Shown: positions 56,501-64,000 of the stretch, in pieces
Numbering within the stretch: position 1 is the first letter of the stretch
Layout: each line of letters begins with the position of its first letter
NCBI GenBank assembly: GCA_947044405.1
Contig: CAMRHE010000068.1
Coordinates: 2,138,501-2,202,500, forward strand
From: Leptodactylus fallax
Lineage: Eukaryota; Chordata; Amphibia; Anura; Leptodactylidae
Direction of reading: 5' to 3'
DNA: 64,000 bases
Position numbers and translations under genes: made by a program
The notes under the pieces: generated by a model
The model's input: the letters and a program-made list of their open reading frames with translations, nothing else
Told to the model about the DNA's origin: nothing
Database searches by the model: none

Positions 56501-58492
56501 TGTACCATTGTGAAGAACAATTTTCCCGTAAAAATTAAGCTCTGTATGGCTCATTAAATGAAAAAAAAAAGTTATGGGATTTGGAAGGCGAGGAGTCAAA
56601 AATCTATATTTAGATTTGCTAATAGCATAATAGTGCCGACCCGCAGAATACAGGTGACATGTCTTCTTGGCAGCACAGTGAACACCGCAAAAATAAAAAC
56701 CGTAAGAAAATATTGCACAAACAAAGTTTTTCTCAAATTCTACTGCATTCTGAATTTTTTTTAGTTTCCCATGACATAGTATGGAATATTAAATAATATC
56801 ATTAGGGATTGCAATATGTCCCACAAAAATTAAACCCTTGTATGGCTCTATGGAAGACAGAGATTAAAAAACGAAAATTGATATACTGATAAGATCAGTA
56901 CAGGATAGGTAATGTAATGTATGTACACAGTGACTGCACCAGCAGAATAGTGAGTGCAGCTCTGGAGTATAATACAGGATGTAACTCAGGATCAGTACAG
57001 GATCAGTAATGTAATGTATGTACACAGTGACTGCACCAGCAGAATAGTGAGCGCAGCTCTGGAGTATAATACAGGATGTAACTCAGGATCAGTACAGGAT
57101 AAGTAATGTAATGTATGTACACAGTGACTGCACCAGCAGAATAGTGAGCGCAGCTCTGGAGTATAATACAGGATATAACTCAGGGTCAGTACAGGATAAG
57201 TAATGTAATGTATGTACACAGTGACTGCACCAGCAGAATAGTGAGCGCAGCTCTGGAGTATAATACAGGATATAACTCAGGGTCAGTACAGGATAAGTAA
57301 TGTAATGTATGTACACAGTGACTGCACCAGCAGAATAGTGAGCGCAGCTCTGGAGTATAATACAGGATATAACTCAGGATCAGTACAGGATAAGTAATGT
57401 AATGTATGTACACAGTGACTGCACCAGCAGAATAGTGAGCGCAGCTCTGGAGTATAATACAGGATGTAACTCAGGATCAGTATAGGATAAGTTATGTAAT
57501 GTATGTACACAGTGACTGTACCAGCAGAATAGTGAGCGCAGCTCTGGAGTATAATACAGGATGTAACTCAGGATCAGTATGGCATGCGTATTGCTATGCA
57601 GTGTAGCACAAATTAACACATTTTAACACAGGAAATATGACCATGTGACTAACCTGTGTGTATGGATATATCCCCAGGAGCTGAGCTATAGGTAAAGTGG
57701 TTGATGAGAAATGATCTCCAATAAAACCAACAACCTTCTTCTTAGTACAGGAGTAATTGGGGACAACATTTCCAGGCCCAGATAATATCTGTAAAATGCT
57801 CTTTAATGCCTTCCTGGGATCTGCACATGAGTCATATATGTGATATCCCAGGGTCATGTTCGGTAGAATCAGAGGATATTTATTGATTTCATCCACAGCG
57901 TAAAATAATGTCAATAGATTCTTGTAGTAATAAATGAGTGGACTGTAAAATAAGGGCTTTGAATGATTATAATGCAAATATCTGATATGTTATATTACAA
58001 AATATTGACCATGTACAATAACTTTTGCAGTATAAATACCATTATCTAGGACAATATCACAGCAAGAAGCCATGTGTGTTACATGGACAACAATAATCCA
58101 TAATTCCATGTCTGCTCACAGGACGATGCTGCAGTTTTCTGTAGGGTTTCATCACTTATACTGCAGAACCTGAAGCAGCTCCTGGTTCACATTCTGCAGT
58201 TCTTAGACAATAATAATGTGATACATGACAGTCCCCTCCAGCAGATTCAGCCCTGGTACCTGATATTATCTTCTGACACTTACCTAAAACAGAGCAAGTC
58301 AGCTGGAAGTTTCTCATAATGTGTAAAACTGAAGACACTGACAACTCCTCCGATCATAATGTCTCCATCCTGTACATATTCATATTCTTGCACCATTCCT
58401 TGAATCTTTAGCCTACAGGCTGGTGCTGGAGTCTGACTTGTGAATATACAAGGTGTCGCACACAGGAATAACACACAGAGCAGAGTTTTCAT
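49583..58492 (-). CDS. V2R gene 4, complete, six exons (859 aa)
   Basis: This vomeronasal type-2 receptor has exons, in transcript order, at 58284-58492, 57654-57942, 54577-55383, 53809-54039, 51909-52032 and 49583-50502. The total is 2580 nt, open throughout. The domain order and phases match genes 2 and 3. Unlike genes 1-3, the upstream ATG (near 58616) is out of frame because one base is missing near 58515. Translation must therefore start at the signal-peptide ATG, with a short overlapping upstream frame. Intron 5 is enlarged by an 847-bp solo LTR. No next receptor exon is seen to the right, but by unit spacing one would be expected only beyond about 65 kb. Confidence 0.93.
50828..51674 (-). 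mobile_element. Solo LTR (847 bp) in V2R gene 4 intron 5
   Basis: Ends TGTGA...TCACA with perfect 5-bp duplications GGGAG (50823-50827 and 51675-51679). AATAAA on the minus strand near 50965 suggests minus orientation. Genes 2 and 3 keep the empty site. Gypsy or endogenous retrovirus origin cannot be told apart without internal sequence. Confidence 0.92.
51909..52032 (-). CDS. V2R gene 4 exon 5 (NCD3G)
   Basis: 124 nt with CSALCSPGYKKVA and LCCYDCAPC. Donor GTAGAC. Confidence 0.95.
52033..53808. other. V2R gene 4 intron 4
   Basis: No gene is seen. The block 52300-52745 is shared with gene 3 only. A dispersed repeat is at 52795-53140. Confidence 0.6.
53809..54039 (-). CDS. V2R gene 4 exon 4
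   Basis: 231 nt, VRKYIEELKCPDESG to QNITWKNENNE. Donor GTGAGT. Confidence 0.88.
54040..54576. other. V2R gene 4 intron 3
   Basis: No gene is seen. The dispersed repeat at 54190-54440 is shared with introns 3 of genes 2 and 3. Confidence 0.6.
54577..55383 (-). CDS. V2R gene 4 exon 3 (ligand-binding core)
   Basis: 807 nt, 269 codons, open from ISYGATDISLSDRDLFP to DQIYQHRHK. It is closer to gene 1 than to gene 2 in the first lobe (HFGWTWVG preceded by FLR rather than FLN). Confidence 0.94.
55384..56892. other. V2R gene 4 intron 2, non-minisatellite part
   Basis: No gene is seen. It shares 55530-55900 with gene 3 (39530-39900) and 55990-56280 with gene 1. It contains the AT-rich dispersed repeat at 56330-56890, with the empty site of the mariner MITE at about 56596-56625. 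Confidence 0.6.
56893..57579. repeat. 97-bp minisatellite, array 4 (about 7.1 copies)
   Basis: Same unit and same 75-bp distance to exon 2 as arrays 1 and 2. The copies are more uniform than in array 2, with a shared variant caggatataactcagg in several adjacent units. Confidence 0.97.
57654..57942 (-). CDS. V2R gene 4 exon 2
   Basis: 289 nt with LTLFYAVDEINKYPL, GYHIYDSCADPRKALKS and GFIGDHFSSTTLPIAQLLG. Donor GTTAGT. Confidence 0.94.
58284..58492 (-). CDS. V2R gene 4 exon 1
   Basis: 209 nt from ATG 58490-58492, signal peptide MKTLLCVLFLCATPC. Donor AG|GTAAGT. Confidence 0.93.
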
Positions 58493-58652
58493 GGAAAAAG
58501 ATTTTTTTGAACATAATATAATATTATTAAATAGAAAGTAAGACATTCTACAATAAGGAGGAAGAACCCCGGACTCTCAGCATTCAGTAATATAGTGGTG
58601 AGAAGAAACTTCTGCATCTTAATGTCAGTGCTGACTGAACAAATATACCCAG

Positions 58653-58660
58653 CTTATATA
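58653..58660 (-). promoter_or_regulatory. Candidate TATA box, V2R gene 4
   Basis: TATATAAG on the minus strand at the position conserved in all four genes. Confidence 0.55.
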
Positions 58661-58919
58661 GACAGTCCTGCTTACTATTATACAAGGTGTCATAAATTTA
58701 CACACAGGTCTCATAGGTGCCTGGCAGTAAATTTATTCTTCATAGAAAAAAAGAAGAGTATTTTTCACCTTGCCATTTATTGCATGATATCTAAAAAAAA
58801 ATTACTAGTGATGAGCCGATAGTTTGAGATTGAACCAGATTCAATTTAAAAGTTTCAGGCTTGACCCAAACCCAAAACTTTTGGGTTTTCGACACCCATA
58901 AAACACTATGATACTCTAT

Positions 58920-61040
58920 AATAAGTGGAGACCCAGGGAAGGTGAGTAAACATTACAAACTGAGCTGTAAAATGTCTGGAAAAAGACAGGACAGAGGACA
59001 GGGTAAAGGGCAAGGAGGAAACACCCCTGTGACTGTCACAACATCCACCACTGCAAGTAACAATAAGAATGTGGTTGGCAACAGCAACTCTACTTCTGGT
59101 CTTAGCAATGTCTCCAGTAGCCACAGGGTTGTAGTAGTATCCGAGAATGAAGATTAAATGTTTGATTACTTGGCTTGCTCATCTTAGTCACAGCATTATA
59201 TTATATCCGACAGTGATACAGTGACTTTGAGTCAAGGTTCCGTGTGTTCCTCCTCATCCTATGTTGTCGTAATACTTAATTTTCCACACAGCCTTTCTGC
59301 TCAGTCAACCATATCTAATAATTATGTTGCATCTACTGAGAAAGATTCCTCCTAGTCCAAGCTTCCACTTTTTGATGAGTTGGATGTGAGAAGTCAGTAT
59401 TTTTTGGATGTGGAGGAAGCAGTGTTGGAAGACATAACTGTTGATGGTGGAAATATTAGTGGCAGAGGGTGGGGTAATCTAGTAGTGGCATTTGTGGGAA
59501 ATGTAGAGGTGATAATTATGAAGGTGTGCATGAATTCCACAGGGGGGAAGACAATGAGATTGCAGATGATGTTTTTATTGCAGTGAGGACCTGGAAACTG
59601 GATCAGGGTAACAAAAAGATGACATTAGAGGAAGAGGTTGCTGGCAGCATGTTAGAAGTCATCTGAGATGATGCACAGACAACATCAAAAAAATCTGTCA
59701 GGGTCATACATAAGGCAATCTCAGGTGGTGGTTGCATTGGCAGACATGTTTTCCAAGCTGATAGTCATCTCCCATGTGGTAATTTTTTAAACATTACAAA
59801 ATCATAAACCCATGGTACTTTTTTTGTCCTTGCCTTAAGGCATATGTCAGAGAAAGTGTCCCGCTCCTGACACCACTCCATTTTTGAAGGCCCAGTTCCA
59901 ACACCAGGCAGGCCCTATTCACATCCTCTGATGTCTCCTCACTGGAAATCTTCCTGCCCTCTATTTCACCAAGGAAAGTCATTGCTTCCATTCCTCCTCT
60001 CTCATTTCATGGGTTTAAGATTAAGTGCTGCCATGCAGTTTTACAGCTATTGAGTCTGGATCAGAGGAGCCACACAGCACAGGGGCTGCTGCACTGTATC
60101 CTGCAGCAAGTATCCCACTGGATGGCTCCCCATCAACTGCAACAGGGTAGTGCTGCCCATGACAATGGTATGAATATTGTGGCTGAACTGCAGTATGATA
60201 CAATAACACATTGTCACTGCAATTTGGTGGTGCCTCACTTTATAAATGGATATAGTATATTCCTATGTAGATATGACTATCCTGTTGGAGTTGTCTGACT
60301 CATCTGCAGCATATGATGGAGCTTAAGCAGGTGAATGATTACTGCATACAGTAGGCCACAGGGACAATGTGTTCTTTTGAAATCCACTATTGGAGGTTCA
60401 TGAGGTAAGTATGTCCTTCTGAAGCCCTTTGAGGAGGCCACCAAATTTAATCTACAGTGACATCTGCAGCATCAGTTAAGTCATCCCTTTACAATATATT
60501 TTATAGAAACACACTCAGACAATGAGGGATGGAAGAAGAAGAACATCTTCTACCTCTTGGTCATCATGACCACTATGTAATTGTTGGGGATTCAGAAAAA
60601 CTATCTTACATGCAATAAAAACTGGAGATGATGAAGAACTGGGTCTGAGATATAGTGAAGGACCTGAGATGCCAAGACTTGAGGACAAAGAAGAGGAGGA
60701 TGAGTTTTCTTTGGATACAGAGGGGTGCACTGATATTTCACAACAAGGATATGAGGCTGTCTCCTTCCTTGTTTGGCCAAGACCAACCAAGGCCCCTGAG
60801 TTAGTGCTTATATAGTGACCAGCATATCGATAACATGAAGCAAAGGGATGACCACATGATCACTGCGCTTTCAGGTGTTTGTTATTAACCCCAAATAAGG
60901 GAATTTTTCCCTGCCTCCCAAAGGGAAGCAAAATTCACCTAATATCAGGATAGTCTGTATACCCAGCTTGCCACAGCTTTTAGGGAGGCCACTGCCAGCA
61001 CTAGCCACATTGGTTGCCCAAGAGGCTTCTGTGTGCTAGA
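58920..61040 (+). pseudogene. Decayed hAT-like transposon, copy 4
   Basis: Begins like the other copies (NTPVTVTTSTTASNNK at about 59018) and keeps KLPLFDELDVRSQYF (about 59365). It is collinear with copy 3 until about 61030, where the cold-shock-domain element is joined. Many stops. Confidence 0.6.
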
Positions 61041-61313
61041 GGGACAACTGGGGCAGTGTCCACCAATTCGCACTGGTGTGAAAAACTGGGGTAGTGTCCA
61101 AAAGATTGGCACCAATATGAAGGGGGCAAAAACTTAGTGGCTATATACATGCTTAGTAACTTCAGGGAGTCATTCCATGGGTCACCCTGGATGGCAAAAC
61201 CTTAGAGGATCACTCAAGTTGGGTGGGCTGGAGGGCACAAATCTTAATCTTCCCAATCAGGTGTTTACTAGGGGGCCGAATGCTTAATGGTGGCAGCCTC
61301 CTCACTGCTCAGC

Positions 61314-62222
61314 CTATGCAGATGGTGGTCCGGATGTCTTGGAAGGTGACGCTGGCGTGGACGATGGTGTTGATGGCTCCAGCAATCCGGACATCTGTTG
61401 CAGTTCCTGGGCCAACTTCCTCTCTATGGCCCGGTAGAAGCCAGTAACGGTGGTCTGGTTCATTGTTCTCCTGTACATAGATGGATCGGCGTGCAGTGCA
61501 GTTGCTGGGGTTACAGCGTGACCTCCCACAGAGATATGATCACCCCCTGAGATTATGATGGTGGTCAGGACAGCAGGTGGTGATAAAGCAGGAGCAGGGC
61601 ATGGCGGTGATACTGGTGCCACGGTTGCAGCCCCAGAGGGAAGTGGACTGTAAGCAAAGCCTGCAGCTGTTGGTAGCAGGTGACCTGGCATTGCTGTGGT
61701 TGACTCCTCCCACACCTCTTGCAGTAGCGGCGACACAGGGATCCAGTCAATGTCGGCTGCCCAGAACCCCTTAGGGCCAGTCTTTAGGGTGAACTCAACC
61801 TTTTCACCTGGGTGCAAGTTGTGCAGATGTTCCGGCAGCCCAGGCTTTTTCACCGACCGCCGGTTGACAAACACATTGAGGCGTTCAGAATTCTCCCATA
61901 TAAAGCCACAGCCGTTTATCCAGTCAAAGTCCATGACTATAAATCTCCTCTGGTCAGGCACCTCGCCTTCAAAAGGTACAGTAGCTCTCGACCAGCCCGG
62001 AACAAGCCTTCTCCTCCTCTCCTCCTCCACTTTTAACTGTTGGCGCCTGGCTAGAGTAGTAGGCCTTCAGGCGCATACATCAGGTGGTGGGACAGCAGGT
62101 GATGTAACGGGGGCTCTGGCCAGAGTACCGGGAACACCTAGTACCACAACCACATGAATTTCCTCCATCATCTTCTCAACCTCATGATCCTTAATGCCCT
62201 ATACTGGTGGGGATCGTGACAT
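61314..62222 (-). pseudogene. Broken ORF with a Y-box-type cold-shock domain, probably part of a retroelement
   Basis: The frame opens at ATG 62220-62222 and is interrupted by TAG (62199-62201) and TGA (62067-62069). It then stays open for 251 codons to TGA at 61314-61316. The open part has a basic start (EEERRRRLVPGW) and a cold-shock fold: NGCGFIWENSE matches the RNP1 region GYGFI, and LNVFVNRRSVKKPGLPEHL matches VFVHxxxIKK, with the longer loop typical of metazoan Y-box proteins. HPGEKVEFTLKTGPKGFWAA follows. After it comes a Pro/Ser/Thr-rich tail with a possible helix RKLAQELQQM. Two nucleic-acid-contact positions are changed (Y to C in RNP1, H to N in RNP2). An LTR-like repeat lies upstream (62721-63192). 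Gag-like role or captured host gene is open. Confidence 0.7.
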
Positions 62223-62720
62223 GTTGCTCAGCAGGATATGATAATTAGCATATGCTTGCAGGATACACTCTCCAAACTTCCACAGCTCTATCTCTCTCTC
62301 TGGAACTTTCCAGGGGGTACTCTTAATAACTGCTGGAGGGTGTTGCTAGCTATGCATAGGACAGTAGATGTTCTGGACTCACCCAAAATGGCGGCGTCCA
62401 GTAGGCTTCGCTGACGCTGTCCTGAACGAGGGGCTGTCCCACTGACGTCAATGGCTGATGATTTGGCGCTTTTGAACTTGTGAGAGGAGCTTATCCGTTG
62501 CTAGGCAGATTCCAGGTCTTCCCGTCTGACTGCTGTTTTGGCGGGCTGGCGGTTTAACCTCCGCGGAGTTGTAGACTTTTTTAAATGTCGCACTTGTAAG
62601 TCGGAGACTTGTGGTAACCTTTTGCAGGCTGGGCTCTTGTGTACAGTAGATGTCACAGCGATGACTACAAAGTCCAACAATGGCTGACAGTCTCTGGCTT
62701 GCAAACATGGTTCAAACTTG
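62223..62720 (-). other. Leader region of the cold-shock-domain element
   Basis: About 500 bp between the LTR-like repeat and the ORF, with several short broken frames. It is more GC- and CpG-rich than the V2R introns. No other function is seen. Confidence 0.45.
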
Positions 62721-63192
62721 GATGGGAGCAGTAGTGGTGCATGACGTGCCACCAGCTAGGCCGAGCACACTCAACCATGCTCCCCAGCTCTGATCCTAGG
62801 CCGGACACCAATGAGGGGGGGTCCTGCAGCACTACCCGATAGTGGTGGTAGTAGTTTCCCCCGGGGCACTTCCAGTTGGAGAGGGGACCTCTCTACTCTG
62901 AGCCAGTGTGATGGAAGTCGGAAGGGCCCTGATGGTAAGGCAGGAACGACTCAGGAAGGCAGATGTGCAGTTGAAACAGGGTGATACTTTACTCAGCAAC
63001 TGAACAGCAATAAAACAAGCAGCTTCCAAATAGGGTTGTAGTCCTCCAGTATTCAACTCCCCAGCCTTGGTCTTTGGAGGATACCCAGAGATGTTAAGGA
63101 TCTAGTGCTGTACTTTACGCCGACTCTAACTCCTCTCCTCAGCCTCCTACAGCAGCAAATACTTGGAGCTGTACTTCAGGGTAGTCCTGACA
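62721..63192 (-). repeat. LTR-like repeat, family B (copy 2)
   Basis: 472 bp collinear with 28579-29047. On the minus strand it starts TGTCAGGACTACCC. A second copy on the other side of the ORF is not present, so the LTR interpretation is provisional. Confidence 0.6.
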
Positions 63193-63737
63193 GACAGTGG
63201 CGTAAATACCGGGGTAGCCACGGTAGCGGCTGCCACAGGGCCAGGTACCTTAGAGGGACTGACAGGCCCCTGATGCAGGTAACGAACCCTATATACTTAC
63301 CAATACCCACCCTTGCTCACGGCTGCTTCTACGTCCCTTTCTGCATCCCATATCATGTCGCTGGGGCCCCCTGGAGAGCAGAAGAAGAAGGTGGCTGTTA
63401 GCAGAAGCAGGGATCGGTAAGTGAGGCTGCAGGCCCGTGAACCCCAATAAATACTACTATTATTATACTCAGAGGCCCAGGGGAGGTGAGAAAACATAAA
63501 AACCAGTGTTACTCACTTCTCCTGCACTCCGGCATTCTCCGGCAGTCCTTGGGCCTCTTTGGTGACATCCCAGACATCACGTGGGCCAGACCGGCGTCAT
63601 TTATGCGTCACGATGGCAGCCTGGCCCACGTGATGTCTGTACTGACATTGAAGAGGGCCGAAAGTAACATTAGTTTTTATGTTTGTATCCTACCCTGGGT
63701 CTCTGAAAAGACCCCAGAGTATAATAATAGTTCATGG
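63193..63737. repeat. Dispersed repeat with 17-bp hairpin
   Basis: No gene is seen. Perfect arms gacatcacgtgggccag at 63573-63589 and ctggcccacgtgatgtc at 63621-63637 enclose 31 nt. The flanking sequence resembles the dispersed repeat in V2R introns 3 (cttctcctgcactccggca). Confidence 0.65.
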
Positions 63738-64000
63738 ATGGTCCACTATGGGACACAATACTGTGTACAGGGGCCACTGTGGGACATAATACTGTGTGCA
63801 GGGATCACTGTGGGACATAATACTGTGTGCAACGGTCACTATTGGGCATAATACTGTGTGCAGGGGCCACTGTGGGACATAATACTGTGTGCAGAGACCA
63901 CTATTGGGCATAATACTGTGTTCAGGGGCCGCTATGGGATATTATACTGTGTAGAGGGGCCACTATGGGACATTACACCGTGTAGAGAGGCCAACGTTGG
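63738..64000. repeat. 31-bp tandem repeat (about 8 copies, continues off window)
   Basis: Units of about 31 bp with the core gggacataatactgtgtgca followed by ggggccactgt. The last copies are more diverged. Confidence 0.93.

Noticed and set aside
61314..62030. Functional host Y-box gene
   Set aside because: The frame has two stops and no ATG directly before the domain, sits among repeats, and has changed contact residues.

Overview
The window looks like nuclear DNA of an anuran amphibian, probably a neobatrachian frog. The genes carry introns with GT-AG boundaries. The only host genes I can support are a tandem cluster of vomeronasal type-2 receptors (V2R, family C GPCRs), a family greatly expanded in frogs. 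The repeat background also fits an anuran: a 97-bp minisatellite, a tRNA-headed SINE with an L2-like tail, a palindromic 411-bp element, Ty3/Gypsy, L2, hAT, Tc1/mariner and Penelope-like relics. The species assignment is inference from family content; no database search was run.

Layout. All receptor genes lie on the minus strand, so each gene reads from high to low coordinate. Gene 1 (exons 1-3 only; the rest is off the left edge) lies at 1-3682. Gene 2 is at 7039-27091, gene 3 at 33462-42621 and gene 4 at 49583-58492. Genes 2-4 each have the six-exon V2R structure. Exon lengths are 209, 289, 804 or 807, 231, 124 and 920 nt, every exon is open, and the sums give 858, 859 and 859 codons before the stop. 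Genes 3 and 4 are spaced 16.1 kb apart, which is the size of the duplicated unit. Each unit carries the same 97-bp minisatellite in intron 2 and the same decayed hAT transposon upstream of exon 1.

Insertions made after the duplications distinguish the units. Gene 2 intron 2 has received a nearly intact 8.6-kb Ty3/Gypsy element at 13365-21976. Its LTRs are 1122 bp each with about nine differences, and pol is interrupted by one TGA. Gene 2 also holds a solo LTR (11459-12111) and a mariner-type MITE (23087-23460). Gene 4 intron 5 holds an 847-bp solo LTR (50828-51674) whose empty site is visible in genes 2 and 3. The spacer between genes 2 and 3 holds an L2 LINE relic, a 411-bp palindrome and a Gypsy relic. 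The spacer between genes 3 and 4 holds a long hAT relic interrupted by an LTR and by a Penelope-like fragment with a degraded hammerhead motif.

The right end (58.6-64 kb) has no receptor exon. It holds a hAT relic and then, on the minus strand, an LTR-like repeat followed by a broken ORF that encodes a Y-box-type cold-shock domain. That is the least expected coding sequence here. A palindromic repeat and a 31-bp tandem array follow. The receptors are expected to act as pheromone or peptide receptors in vomeronasal sensory neurons; nothing in the window shows other genes working with them.
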